Shown here piece after piece: positions 26,349 to 35,016 of a stretch of 64,000 nt of DNA. Made by a program: the position numbers and the translations under genes. Under the pieces are notes generated by a model. It saw nothing but the letters and a program-made list of their open reading frames with translations. It made no database searches and was not told the DNA's origin. The DNA comes from JACVRW01 sp963746825 (GTDB lineage Bacteria > Actinomycetota > Thermoleophilia > Solirubrobacterales > Thermoleophilaceae). Each line of letters opens with the position of its first letter. Position 1 is the first letter of the stretch. Where the stretch lies: assembly GCA_963746825.1 (NCBI GenBank), contig CAVVCU010000003.1:62001-126000 (forward strand). The letters run 5' to 3'.

Positions 26349-26813
26349 TCAGCTGTCCACCTCGTCGATCCTCCGCCCGCTGACCACCGATTCGGGCTGG
26401 GTGCTGGTGGGCCTGCGCCGGGCGTCGGCCTCCTCGTCGCGGCGCTTGATCAGCAGCCAGCGCCGGCCGTCGGTGTGCCTCAGGGACCAGCCGCCGCGCA
26501 GCTTGTGGCCATCGAGCCAGAACGAGGCGTGCCCGGCGGCCAGCGACTCGCCCATCGGCTCCTCGTGCAGGCTCTCGTAGCTGCCGCGATCCCACACGAT
26601 CACCCGGCCCGCGCCGTAGCCCTCGCCGATCACGCCCTCGAAATCGCCCCAGGAGATCTCGTGGTCGTCGACGGCCATCGCCAGGCGCTTGTCGCGCGGG
26701 TCGGTGGAGGGGCCCTTGGGCACGGCCCACGACTTGAAGGTCCCGTCCACCTCGAGGCGGAAGTCGTAGTGCATCGAGGTGGCATCGTGCTGCTGGATCA
26801 CGAAGCGGGGCAT
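26349..26813 (-). CDS. LigD-type 3'-phosphoesterase
   Basis: 154 residues equal to the phosphoesterase (PE) module of LigD: FVIQQHDATSMHYDFRLE (about 4-21, with the active-site His and Asp), WAVPKGPS, and DFEGVIGEGYGAG (about 57-69). The enzyme trims 3'-phosphates and ribonucleotides at broken ends. First of the three split LigD genes, 7 nt after the metal exporter gene. Confidence 0.9.
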   Translation of the reverse strand: MPRFVIQQHDATSMHYDFRLEVDGTFKSWAVPKGPSTDPRDKRLAMAVDDHEISWGDFEGVIGEGYGAGRVIVWDRGSYESLHEEPMGESLAAGHASFWLDGHKLRGGWSLRHTDGRRWLLIKRRDEEADARRRPTSTQPESVVSGRRIDEVDS

Positions 26814-26820
26814 GTGGTGC

Positions 26821-27759
26821 TCAGACCCTGCCCGGCCGCAGCGGCTCGATCTCCAGCGGGCCCTCGTGGCGGGCCTCGACCTGAAGCGTGGTGTGCTCGA
26901 TCCCGAAGCGCTCCTGCAGCAGCCCGGAGAGGCGGCGCCGGTGCGACTGGGTGTCGCAGCCCGCGCCGACGGTCACGTGCGCCGACAGCGAGGGCATTCC
27001 CGAGGTGACCTCCCACACGTGGAGGTCGTGCACCTCCACCACGTGGGGCTCCGAGGCGAGCGTGCGGCCGATTTCCTGAGGGTCGAGCCCGCGCGGTGCG
27101 GCCTCGAGCAGTACCCGCCCGGACTCCCGCAGCAGGCCCCACCCGGAGCGGAACATGAGCGCGGCCACCAGCAGCGCGGCAATGCCGTCCGCCTGCCCCC
27201 AGCCGGTGGCCAGGATGACCGCGCCGGCCACCGCCGTGGCGATGAATGCGTAGAGGTCGGTCAGCACGTGCTGGAAGGCGCCCTCGACGTTGAGGCTGCG
27301 GCGGTCGGCGCCGGCGAGGACCATGGTCGCCAGCAGGTTCACGCCGATGCCCGCCACGGCCACCACGAGCACGGCCGTGCCGTCGACGTCCGGGGGCGAC
27401 ACCAACCGGCGAATGCCCTCGAACACGATGACCGCGGCGAGCGCCACCAGCGTGACGCCGTTGATCTGTGCGGAGAGGATCTCGGCGCGCTTGAGCCCGA
27501 AGGTGAAGCCGCCCTGCGCCGGCCTGCCGGCCAGCCGCGCGGCCACGAGGGCGAGCGCGATCGCGCCGGCGTCGGTGAGCATGTGCGCGGCATCGGAGAG
27601 CAGGGCGAGGGAGGAGGCCAGGATGCCCACCACCACCTCGACCGCCATGAAGCCCAGGATCAGCGCGAGGGCCACGCCGAGCCGGCGCCCGTTCGCCGTG
27701 GCCACGTGGCCGTGACCGTGGTGGTGAGAGTGCTGGGCCACCGCCTTCAATGGTGGCAC
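26821..27759 (-). CDS. Cation diffusion facilitator (zinc/cobalt-type exporter)
   Basis: 312 residues: a His-rich N-terminus (HSHHHGHGH), six membrane helices and a cytoplasmic C-terminal domain. Metal sites: SDAAHMLTD in helix 2 (about 55-63) and HVLTD in helix 5, the two halves of the HD/HD zinc site of CzcD/ZitB proteins. It exports Zn2+ or a similar ion by proton antiport. Upstream of and probably co-transcribed with the LigD-like genes. Confidence 0.9.
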   Translation of the reverse strand: MPPLKAVAQHSHHHGHGHVATANGRRLGVALALILGFMAVEVVVGILASSLALLSDAAHMLTDAGAIALALVAARLAGRPAQGGFTFGLKRAEILSAQINGVTLVALAAVIVFEGIRRLVSPPDVDGTAVLVVAVAGIGVNLLATMVLAGADRRSLNVEGAFQHVLTDLYAFIATAVAGAVILATGWGQADGIAALLVAALMFRSGWGLLRESGRVLLEAAPRGLDPQEIGRTLASEPHVVEVHDLHVWEVTSGMPSLSAHVTVGAGCDTQSHRRRLSGLLQERFGIEHTTLQVEARHEGPLEIEPLRPGRV

Positions 27760-27782
27760 GGGCGCGGGTGAGGATGGGCGGC

Positions 27783-28391
27783 TCAGCGCGGCAGCGACTG
27801 CGCGAAGCGGACGAGCTTCTCGGTGTCGCGCAGCGGCGGACCGTGCCCGAAGAGCGTCAGCGCGGGCTGGAGGCGGGCCACCCGGCGGGCGGACTCCCGG
27901 TTGAGCGCCACGTCGGGCGTCACGACCCGCGGGGGCTCGCGCAGCCCGGGCCGGCCGGTGAGCGGGTTGAGATTGAAGAACACGTCGCCGCAGATGAGCG
28001 TGCGGTCGGAGTCGCGCCAGAACGAGAGGTGGCCCGGGGAGTGGCCGGGCGTCTCCATCACCGTGAACCCGGCCACGTCGTCACCCTCCTCGAGCTTGCG
28101 CTCGACCGTGTGGGCGGGGGGGAGGGGCAGCCTGGCCACCAGTCCGCTGCCCCGCCCCTCGCCGGTCGCGGGGCGCGCGCCCTCCACCACCGGCGCGTCA
28201 CGCTCGCTGCACCAGAGCGGGATCTCGAGGGCCTCGCATACCGCGTGGCTCGAGCCGTAGTGGTCGAGATGAGCGTGGGTGAGCGCATGGGCGCTTACCT
28301 TGCGGCCCTCGAGCTGAGGCAGGATCCGCCTGTGCGCGCGGTCGGTGCCCGCGTCGATGAGCACGTCCTCGACCAGGTAGACGTTGATCAC
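27783..28391 (-). CDS. Metallo-beta-lactamase-fold hydrolase, start uncertain
   Basis: 202 residues from GTG 28391. Metal motifs: THAHLDHYGS (HxHxDH, about 38-47), GHSPGHLS and CGDVFF, then FGHGPP near the end: a complete two-metal hydrolase of the glyoxalase II-like type. The frame stays open upstream (translation ENVFRLKGRPPN before the GTG), and that sequence is a normal first beta-strand for the family. But no usual start codon occurs before a stop, so a missed indel near 28440 or a rare start is possible. Substrate unknown. Confidence 0.75.
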   Translation of the reverse strand: MINVYLVEDVLIDAGTDRAHRRILPQLEGRKVSAHALTHAHLDHYGSSHAVCEALEIPLWCSERDAPVVEGARPATGEGRGSGLVARLPLPPAHTVERKLEEGDDVAGFTVMETPGHSPGHLSFWRDSDRTLICGDVFFNLNPLTGRPGLREPPRVVTPDVALNRESARRVARLQPALTLFGHGPPLRDTEKLVRFAQSLPR

Positions 28392-28467
28392 GTTGGGGGG
28401 CCGGCCCTTGAGCCGGAATACGTTCTCGGCGAGCTGGTGGATTCGCGCAGCCTACGCATCGCCCCGG

Positions 28468-29148
28468 CTAGGGCTGCTCACTCGGTGCGGGGGCCGGGGC
28501 GGGCGTCGTGCTCGTGGGCGGCGTAGTGGTCGTGGTGGGCGGCGGCTCGGTCGCGGTCGGCTCGGTGGTCGTCTGCTCGCCGGTCTGGGGCTCGCTCGGG
28601 GTTACGGTGGCCGACGGAGACTCCCGGGTGCTCTCGGACGGTGCCTGGCGCTGCTGGTCCTTCTCGGAGGAGGAGCGCTCGCGGTCGCGCTGGAAGAACG
28701 TAGTTCGGCTGTCGCTGCTGCCCACCGCGCCGCCGGCGATCAGCTCCGGCACGGTCAGCGCCACCACCGCGATCACAAGCGCCAGCGCGCCGGTGCCCAG
28801 CACGGCGCCCACCGCGATCCGGCGCCGGCGCGGTGGGGGTGAGCCGCTGCGGTACACGCGGATCGGTGCCGCGTCCGGCTCGGGTGCCCGCGGCGATGGG
28901 TCGCGCTCGGTCTGCCTCGGCGGCCGGTCCGTGGTGAGGCGCTCGGCGATCTTCTCGGTGGGCCGGTGCAGGAGCTCGCTGACCAGGGCCACCAGCACAG
29001 GGGTGAGCGCCGCGGCGATCCAGGTGCCGGCGATCCAGAGCTGCGAGGTCACGACGGCCGCCGTGGCGGAGGCGGAGCTCGCGATCACGAGCGTCCGCAG
29101 GTTGAAACGTCGCTCCTCCTCGCGCTCGTCCTTGCGCGAAGAAGCCAT
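28468..29148 (-). CDS. Membrane protein with Pro/Thr-rich tail, unknown
   Basis: 226 residues. Two hydrophobic segments near the N-terminus (about 20-60), a basic linker, one more membrane helix (about 112-135) and a 75-residue tail rich in Thr, Pro, Ser and Glu, most likely outside the cell as a wall-spanning linker. No family recognised. Codon use is like its neighbours. Confidence 0.55.
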   Translation of the reverse strand: MASSRKDEREEERRFNLRTLVIASSASATAAVVTSQLWIAGTWIAAALTPVLVALVSELLHRPTEKIAERLTTDRPPRQTERDPSPRAPEPDAAPIRVYRSGSPPPRRRRIAVGAVLGTGALALVIAVVALTVPELIAGGAVGSSDSRTTFFQRDRERSSSEKDQQRQAPSESTRESPSATVTPSEPQTGEQTTTEPTATEPPPTTTTTPPTSTTPAPAPAPSEQP

Positions 29149-29171
29149 CGCAAATCACACTATCGGGCGGT

Positions 29172-29588
29172 TCAGCGCGCGGCGTCCAGCATGGCCAGCA
29201 TCACCCCGCCGTGGGCGGTCCACGCGATGGTGCGCACCCAGGCTCCGGCGACCAGGCTCTTCACGCCGTCCGGCGTGAGGGTGCGGTGGCGAGGCACCTG
29301 GATCGCCGCCGTGGAGACCCACGTGACCAGCGCCAGGGCCAGGCCGGCCCAGGCCAATCCCGCTCCCACTCCCGCGGGGCGGTCGGCCACCAGCAGCGCG
29401 GACCCGGCCAGCTCCACCACCATGGGCAGGAGAACCACTCGGGTGGTCAGGCGCGAATGAGCTTCGTGGTACCGGGGGAACGCGCCGGCGCCCACCGAGG
29501 CGAAGAGCGGGTAGTGCACCACCTGCACGAACCACCCCACGCCGGCCATGAACAGGGTCGCGGCGGCGGTGGCGAGCAGCACGGCCAT
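29172..29588 (-). CDS. Small four-helix membrane protein
   Basis: 138 residues with four hydrophobic helices (about 1-25, 50-67, 73-96, 115-135). The segment WFVQVVHYPLFASVG with a conserved HYPLF near 25-30 resembles DUF1772-like proteins of unknown role. Sits between the Pro/Thr-rich membrane protein (23 nt downstream) and the amino-acid permease (27 nt upstream). Confidence 0.6.
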   Translation of the reverse strand: MAVLLATAAATLFMAGVGWFVQVVHYPLFASVGAGAFPRYHEAHSRLTTRVVLLPMVVELAGSALLVADRPAGVGAGLAWAGLALALVTWVSTAAIQVPRHRTLTPDGVKSLVAGAWVRTIAWTAHGGVMLAMLDAAR

Positions 29589-29615
29589 GCTCGCAATACG
29601 GCCGTAAGGGCGGCT

Positions 29616-31049
29616 CTAGGCCATCTCCGCTTCGCCCGGCTCGTCGTCGCCGTTGCGCATGTTCGAGTTTCGGTAGCCGTAGACGGCGTAGATGATCAGG
29701 CCGAGCACCAGCCACAGGCCGAAGCGCACCCAGGTTTCGATCGGCAGCTTCGTCATCAGGTAGACGCAGAGCAGACCGCCGATGATCGGGACCACCGGCA
29801 CCAGCGGTACGCGGAAGCCGCGCTCCATGTCGGGCTTCGTGCGCCGTAGGACGATCACCGCGATGTTGACGATGAGGAAGGCGAAAAGCGTGCCAATGTT
29901 CACCAGCTCGACGATCTCCTGCAGCGGCACGAACGCGGCCAGCAGCGCTATGGGGATCGCGAACACGAGCGTCAGGATCACGGGCGTGCGCGTCTTCTCC
30001 CACACCACGGCGAGGCTCGAGGGAAGCAGCCCGTCACGGCAAATCGAGAAGGCCACCCGCGTCTGGCCATAGAGGATGGTGAGCACCACGCTCGTGATGG
30101 CCACGAGCGCTCCGAAGGTGACGATGTCGGCGCCCCATTGGATTCCCGCCCCCTCGGAGAGAGCGACGGCCAGAGGCGCGTCCTGGCCGGCCAGCTGGTC
30201 CGCGGGCAGCGCGCCGACCGCGGCCACGGACACGAGGATGTAGATGATCGTGCAGATCACCAGCGAGCCGACGATCGCGATCGGCAGGCTCTTGGCCGGG
30301 TCCTTGCACTCCTCGCTGCCGGTGGAGACCGCGTCGAAGCCGATGTACGCGAAGAAGATCAGCGCGGCGGCGTTCTCGATGCCGCTCCAGCCGTTGGGGG
30401 CGAAGTTGGAGAAGTTGTCGCCGTCGAACGCGGTGATCGCCACGAGGATGAAGAAGGCCAGCACCAACAGCTTCGTGATCACCATGATTGTGTTCGAGCG
30501 CGCCGATTGGCGAACGCCGAGGATCAGGACGGCGGCGACGGCCAGTATGAGCAGGAAGGCGGGGACGTTGACGTTGCCGCCGTCGCCCGGAGGCAGGGTG
30601 ATCGACTCGCTGAGCGTGACGCCGAACAACGAGTCCATCAGCTCGACGAAGTAGGCCCCCCAGCCCACCGCCACGGCGGCCACCGATACGCCGTACTCGA
30701 GGATCAGGTCCCACCCGATGATGAAGGCGAGCAGCTCGCCCATCGTCGCGTAGGCGTAGGTGTAGGCCGATCCCGAGACCGGAATCGTCGACGCCAGCTC
30801 GGCGTAGGACAGGGCTGAGAAGACGCAGGTCACGCCCGCGAGCACGAACGAGATCACGAGGGCGGGACCGGACTCGCCGATCGCCTCGCCGACGATCACG
30901 AAGATGCCCGTGCCGATGATCGCCCCGATGCCGAGCGCGGTGAGATCGAGGGTGCCGATTCCTCTCTCGAGACTCGTGCCCTCGGCCGTCTTGAGAAGCT
31001 GCTCGGTGGACTTGGTCGCGAAGGGGCTCTTGCGAGCAGCGGTGGCCAT
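29616..31049 (-). CDS. APC-family amino-acid permease (cationic amino-acid type)
   Basis: 477 residues with 12 membrane helices. The N-terminal consensus GIGAIIGTGIFVIVGEAI (about 40-57) is the substrate-binding unwound helix 1 of the APC superfamily; GSAYTYAYATMGE and GFDAVSTGSEECKDP are typical of the cationic amino-acid transporter branch (YfnA/CAT-like). It is a cytoplasmic-membrane importer or exchanger. A SigB-type promoter lies 12 nt upstream of the start, suggesting induction under stress. Confidence 0.88.
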   Translation of the reverse strand: MATAARKSPFATKSTEQLLKTAEGTSLERGIGTLDLTALGIGAIIGTGIFVIVGEAIGESGPALVISFVLAGVTCVFSALSYAELASTIPVSGSAYTYAYATMGELLAFIIGWDLILEYGVSVAAVAVGWGAYFVELMDSLFGVTLSESITLPPGDGGNVNVPAFLLILAVAAVLILGVRQSARSNTIMVITKLLVLAFFILVAITAFDGDNFSNFAPNGWSGIENAAALIFFAYIGFDAVSTGSEECKDPAKSLPIAIVGSLVICTIIYILVSVAAVGALPADQLAGQDAPLAVALSEGAGIQWGADIVTFGALVAITSVVLTILYGQTRVAFSICRDGLLPSSLAVVWEKTRTPVILTLVFAIPIALLAAFVPLQEIVELVNIGTLFAFLIVNIAVIVLRRTKPDMERGFRVPLVPVVPIIGGLLCVYLMTKLPIETWVRFGLWLVLGLIIYAVYGYRNSNMRNGDDEPGEAEMA

Positions 31050-31060
31050 GTGCGGTTTCG

Positions 31061-31087
31061 ATACCCGAAAGGTCGTTTAGACCAAAC
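31061..31087 (-). promoter_or_regulatory. SigB/SigF-type promoter of the amino-acid permease
   Basis: On the minus strand: GTTTGG (-35), 15-nt spacer, GGGTAT (-10), an exact SigB -10. The -10 ends 11 nt before ATG 31049. It faces away from a similar promoter at 31226-31250. Confidence 0.6.
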
Positions 31088-31197
31088 CGCTCCCTGGTAA
31101 ACGGGGAGGTATCTGCGGTGACGGCCACGAAGGCAGTCCCCGCAGACCACGGGAGCCGGCTACGCCGACATGTGCCGGCCCCCGTCCCCCCGACCCG

Positions 31198-31223
31198 CGG
31201 CGAGGCGCTCCGGCGCCTCGCCG
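31198..31223. terminator. Perfect 11-bp hairpin in a divergent intergenic region
   Basis: CGGCGAGGCGC, loop TCCG, GCGCCTCGCCG, followed by TCGTTTG. It lies between two diverging genes and just upstream of the promoter at 31226, where an ordinary terminator is not needed; it may insulate that promoter or be a regulator site. The rest of 31088-31197 shows no coding sequence I can support. Confidence 0.4.
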
Positions 31224-31225
31224 TC

Positions 31226-31250
31226 GTTTGGCATCAGGGCGGCGGGGTAG
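31226..31250 (+). promoter_or_regulatory. SigB/SigF-type promoter of the glucosidase gene
   Basis: GTTTGG (-35), 13-nt spacer, GGGTAG (-10) at 31245-31250. The expected transcription start is within a few nt of ATG 31260, so the mRNA would be leaderless. No ribosome site is visible. Confidence 0.58.
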
Positions 31251-31259
31251 GCCGATTTG

Positions 31260-32441
31260 ATGCGCGAGGTCGCCCACCTGAGCGCCGTGCTCGCTCCGGA
31301 GGGCTGGTGCTTCGCGAGCTCGGCCCCGGTCGACTCCCGCGACCCCGGTCGCTTCAACGCGCTCTTCGGCCGCGATTCACTGATCACCGCCCTGCAGCTG
31401 CTCGAGGTGCGCCCGGACGTGGCGCGCTCCACGCTGCGAGCGCTCGCCGCGTTGCAGGGCCGGGTCGACGATCCCTTCACCGATGAGGAGCCGGGCAAGA
31501 TCGTTCACGAGTACTGGCCGCACGGCGCGGAGCGCTTCGCCGACGGGGGCTGGCCCGTGCGCGACGGCCAGCTTCGCTACTACGGCTCGGCCGACTCGAC
31601 CTGCTGGTTTCTGGTCGTCCTCGCGGCGCTCGGCGACCACGGCCTGAGCCGGGAGCTGGCGGACTCCTGGGGCGCCGCGGGCGGTTGGCTTCAGCGCGCG
31701 CTCGAGCTCGGCGGCGGCTTCGTCCGCTACGGGCCTCGGGACGGCGGGGGGCTGATGCAGCAGGGATGGCGCGACAGCAGCGACCCCGTGCACCCGGAGA
31801 CCAAGGGCAGCGGGATCCTGCGCGAGGACGGGTCGATGCCGCTCGCTCCGCTCGCCGACGCCGACACTCAGGCCGTGGCCGTGGTGGCATTGCGCGCGCT
31901 CGCCCTGCTGTCGGGCGACGCCGGATACCGGCGCGAGGCCGAGGATCTGCGCGCACGGATCGAGGCGAGCTTCGGGCCGGAGACCATGGCCATCGAGGCC
32001 GACGGCAGCGAGGTCCGAGGGGCCGGATCGCAACAGGGGTGGCTGCTCTGGGCCGGCGCTCTCGGGACGAGGGCGAGCGGGGCGGCCGCCGAGCGGCTGT
32101 GCCGGCCTGACGTGATGAGCCCTTTCGGGCTGCGCACGCTGGCCGAGGGGCATCCTCAGCACGACCCGGCCGCCTACCACCGCGGTGCGGTGTGGCCGTT
32201 CGACTCGTGGCTGGGCTGGGGCGGGCTGCGGGCCGCGGGGCGAGCGGACGACGCCGAGCGTCTTCGCCGCGGTGTGCTCGACGCGCTGGCGCGGCTCGGC
32301 GATCCGGTCGAGTGCTACGCCGCCGGGCCCGACGGGCCGCACGCGATCTCGTCCGCCAACCGGGTGCAGGCGTGGACCGTGGGCGCGGCGTTCGCCCTCG
32401 AGCGGGAATGGGACGGGCGGGCGCAGACGCTCTTCGCGTAG
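31260..32441 (+). CDS. Six-hairpin glycosidase, amylo-1,6-glucosidase-like
   Basis: 393 residues forming the (alpha/alpha)6 barrel of the glycogen-debranching C-terminal type. Recognisable are FNALFGRDSLITALQLLE (about 33-50), EEPGKIVHEYW, YYGSADSTCWFLVVLAAL and the AYHRGAVWPFDSWLGWGGL end motif with acidic residues. The N-terminal domain usual in debranching enzymes is missing, so the product is a stand-alone catalytic barrel. It likely releases glucose from alpha-glucans or trehalose-like sugars. Followed after 10 nt by a GH13 enzyme; both probably use sugars brought in by the nearby ABC importer. Confidence 0.78.
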   Translation: MREVAHLSAVLAPEGWCFASSAPVDSRDPGRFNALFGRDSLITALQLLEVRPDVARSTLRALAALQGRVDDPFTDEEPGKIVHEYWPHGAERFADGGWPVRDGQLRYYGSADSTCWFLVVLAALGDHGLSRELADSWGAAGGWLQRALELGGGFVRYGPRDGGGLMQQGWRDSSDPVHPETKGSGILREDGSMPLAPLADADTQAVAVVALRALALLSGDAGYRREAEDLRARIEASFGPETMAIEADGSEVRGAGSQQGWLLWAGALGTRASGAAAERLCRPDVMSPFGLRTLAEGHPQHDPAAYHRGAVWPFDSWLGWGGLRAAGRADDAERLRRGVLDALARLGDPVECYAAGPDGPHAISSANRVQAWTVGAAFALEREWDGRAQTLFA

Positions 32442-32451
32442 CGTGCGGGCG

Positions 32452-33859
32452 ATGGTCGTGTACCAGATCTATCCGCGGTCCTTCCAGGACTCCGACGGCG
32501 ACGGCATCGGTGACCTGCCGGGCATCCGCTCGCGCCTCGACCACCTGGAGTGGCTCGGTGTGGACGCCGTCTGGCTCTCGCCCATCTACCCCTCCCCGAT
32601 GGCGGACTTCGGCTACGACGTGTCCGACTACACGGACGTCGACCCCGTGTTCGGCAGCCTGGCCGACTTCGACGCGCTCGCCGAGGAGACCCACGCGCGC
32701 GGCATGAAGCTCCTGCTCGACATCGTTCCCTGCCATACCTCGATCGAGCATCCGTGGTTTCGCGAGCACCCCGACTGGTACATCTGGGCCGACGAGCCCA
32801 ACAACTGGTCCTCGGCCTTCGGCGGCTCCACGTGGGAACCGTTGAACGGGCGCTACTACCTGCACTCCTTCTATCCCGAGCAGCCCGACCTCGACTGGCG
32901 AAACCCCGAGGTGGTTGCTGCGATGCACGACGTGTTGCGCTTCTGGCTCGAGCGCGGCGCGGATGGCTTCCGGATCGACGCCATCGACCGCCTGCTCAAG
33001 GATCCCCAGCTGCGCGACGACCCGCCGGCGACCGAGCCCTTCGGCCTGCCGCTGAGCGACTACGAGGCGAGCCTCGCCCTTAGCAACTCGCGCAACGCGC
33101 CCGACACCGGCGAGGCGCTGGCCGGTATCCGCAAGGCGTGCGGGCGTACGGCGTTCCTGGTGGGGGAGGTCTACCTTCCGGCCGCCCGCTGGCAGCCGTA
33201 CTCGGATCACTTCGACGCGGTCTTCGCCTTCGAGCTCTTACACGCGCCCTGGGACGCGCAGGCGCTGCGCAGCGCGATCGAGGCGTGCACGCGCATACCC
33301 GGGCGCGCCGCGTGGGTGATGTCCAACCACGACTTCGGCCGCCTAGCCACCCGCTTCGGAGCCGAGAACGCGCGCGCCGCGGCCATGCTGCTGCTGACGC
33401 TGCCCGGCCCGGCCTTTCTCTACCAGGGCGACGAGATCGGCCAGAGCGACGGGCCGCCCGGCGAAAGCGACGTTCGATCGCGCCGGGCGCGACCGCTTCC
33501 GCCACCCCATGCAGTGGGACGCTTCGCCGGGCGGCGGCTTCACCACGGGCGAGCCCTGGCTCCCGGTGGTCGATCCCGAGGCCCACAACGTCGAGGCCCA
33601 GCGCGACGACCCGTCCTCGTTCCTCTCCATGGTCCGCGACCTTCTCGCCCTGCGCCGGGTGCTGGGCGACGAGCTCGAGCTGCTCGACGCGGCCGACGGG
33701 GTGATCGCGTACCGCCGCGGCGACCACACGGTGGCCGTGAACACCACCGCGGAGCCCCTGCCGGTGCCGATCCGGGGCGAGCCTCGGGTGGAGACGCAGC
33801 CGGGGTCGCTGCGCGACGGGGAGCTGGCGCCCCACGCCGGCGCGATCGGGCCGAGCTAG
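32452..33859 (+). CDS. GH13 alpha-glucosidase-type enzyme, frameshifted near 33472
   Basis: The first frame encodes a GH13 TIM barrel: YQIYPRSFQDSDGDGIGDL (about 4-22), nucleophile Asp in GFRIDAID, acid/base Glu in FLVGEVYLP, and the MSNHDFGRL histidine-aspartate pair. After GPPGESD the frame turns to Arg/Pro-rich nonsense, while the next frame supplies the expected HPMQWDASPGGGFTTGEPWLP and C-terminal beta domain to a stop at 33859. One extra base near 33472 explains this; corrected length is about 468 residues, normal for oligo-1,6-glucosidase or alpha-glucosidase. Its stop shares CTAG with the convergent LacI gene. Confidence 0.82.
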
Positions 33860-34902
33860 AGCGGCGCGATCTCGCCCGATCCGCGGACGAGCAGCTCGGT
33901 GGGTATGAGCAGGCGCCGCGCGGGCCCGGCGGCGCCGTCGAGCCGGGCGAACAGAAGCTCGGCGGCCGCGCGGCCCATGGCCAGCGGGTCCTGGGCCACC
34001 ACGGTCAGGCGGGGCTCGATCGCGTCACCCATGGCCACGTCGTCGATGCCCGCCAGCGCGATCTCGTGCTGGCGGCCGAGCGCCTGCAGCGCGTGAACGG
34101 CGCCGATGGTGATGTAGTTCTGGCTCGTCAGGAGGGCGCCGGGCGGTTCGGGGATCTCGAAGAGGTCGAGCGTGGCCGACCGCGCCCGCGTGCTCTCGTC
34201 GAGCTCCATGCGCACGAGCGCGTCGTCGTACGGGAGGCCGTGGTGCCGGAGGGCCAGGCGATACCCCGCCAGGCGCTCGCGCGCCGTATAGATCTCCTCG
34301 CGATCTCCCAAGAAGGCGATTCGCCGGTGGCCGGCTCCAACCAGGTGGTCGACCGCTTGCTCCGCCGCGCCGGCGTTGTCGATCAGGACCGCGTCGGCTT
34401 CGATGCCCCGGGGCGGGCGATCGATGAACACCACGGCCATGCCCGCCTCGAGGTCGCGCAGCAGGTAGCTGTGATTGCGCTCTATCGGGGCGATCACGAG
34501 GCCGTCTACCCGGCGCTCACAGAGGCCGTGCACCAGCTCGCGCTCACGCCGGGGATCCTCGTCGGAGCTGCCCGCGAGGGTCAGCACGCCGCGGGCTCGC
34601 GCCACCTCCTCGACACCGCGATGGATGGTGGAGAAGAAGGGATTGGCCACGTCCTCGATAACCAGCCCGACGCTGGCCGAGGCCCGGTCGGCGCGCCGCA
34701 GGGTGCTGGCCGTGAGGTCACGCCGGTAACCGAGCAACTCGACGGCCTCCCGCACCCGCTGCGCCATGTCCCCCTGGACCGCGCCGTGCTCGTTCACCAC
34801 GCGCGAGACCGTGCTGAGGCTGACCCCGGCGAGCGCGGCCACGTCGATCATGGTCGGGCGCCGGCGCTCGCCCGTCGGCCCTTCTGAAGTTGTCCCGCTC
34901 AT
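33856..34902 (-). CDS. LacI-family sugar regulator
   Basis: 348 residues: helix-turn-helix and hinge helix (MIDVAALAGVSLSTVSRVVN, about 18-37), then a periplasmic-binding-protein-like sugar domain (VGLVIEDVANPFFSTI, GAGHRRIAFLGD, LTSQNYITIGAV). Divergent from the sugar ABC importer. Two operator-like AACGTT-centred sites lie in the shared intergenic region, one over the importer promoter and one next to its own start, so it likely represses both until an alpha-glucoside binds. Confidence 0.9.
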   Translation of the reverse strand: MSGTTSEGPTGERRRPTMIDVAALAGVSLSTVSRVVNEHGAVQGDMAQRVREAVELLGYRRDLTASTLRRADRASASVGLVIEDVANPFFSTIHRGVEEVARARGVLTLAGSSDEDPRRERELVHGLCERRVDGLVIAPIERNHSYLLRDLEAGMAVVFIDRPPRGIEADAVLIDNAGAAEQAVDHLVGAGHRRIAFLGDREEIYTARERLAGYRLALRHHGLPYDDALVRMELDESTRARSATLDLFEIPEPPGALLTSQNYITIGAVHALQALGRQHEIALAGIDDVAMGDAIEPRLTVVAQDPLAMGRAAAELLFARLDGAAGPARRLLIPTELLVRGSGEIAPL

Positions 34903-34904
34903 AA

Positions 34905-34924
34905 CTCAGAAAACGTTCTTCCGC
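34905..34924. promoter_or_regulatory. Second LacI-type operator near the lacI-like start
   Basis: An imperfect palindrome centred on AACGTT (34912-34917; CAGAAAACGTTCTT), a few nt upstream of the regulator's ATG and 56 bp from the main operator. Likely an autoregulatory or looping site. Confidence 0.5.
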
Positions 34925-34931
34925 GCTCACC

Positions 34932-34961
34932 TTGACATGGCGCCTTGCATCTGTCTAGGGT
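34932..34961 (+). promoter_or_regulatory. Promoter of the sugar ABC importer operon
   Basis: TTGACA (-35, perfect), 18-nt spacer, TAGGGT (-10, 34956-34961). The predicted start (about 34968) falls inside the LacI operator at 34964-34977. Confidence 0.7.
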
Positions 34962-34963
34962 GC

Positions 34964-34977
34964 AGACAACGTTGTCT
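34964..34977. promoter_or_regulatory. Main LacI-family operator
   Basis: AGACAACGTTGTCT, a perfect 14-bp palindrome with the central CG typical of LacI/GalR operators, overlapping the transcription start of the importer operon. Repression by the divergent LacI-type protein is the obvious reading. Confidence 0.75.
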
Positions 34978-35016
34978 CGGCCCCCCGCGCGGGCCACGAG
35001 GAGGAGAACGCCCCGC

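Noticed and set aside
31118..31486. Open frame starting in the divergent region before the glucosidase gene
   Set aside because: Runs out of frame into the glycosidase; sequence is Arg/Pro-rich with no features.
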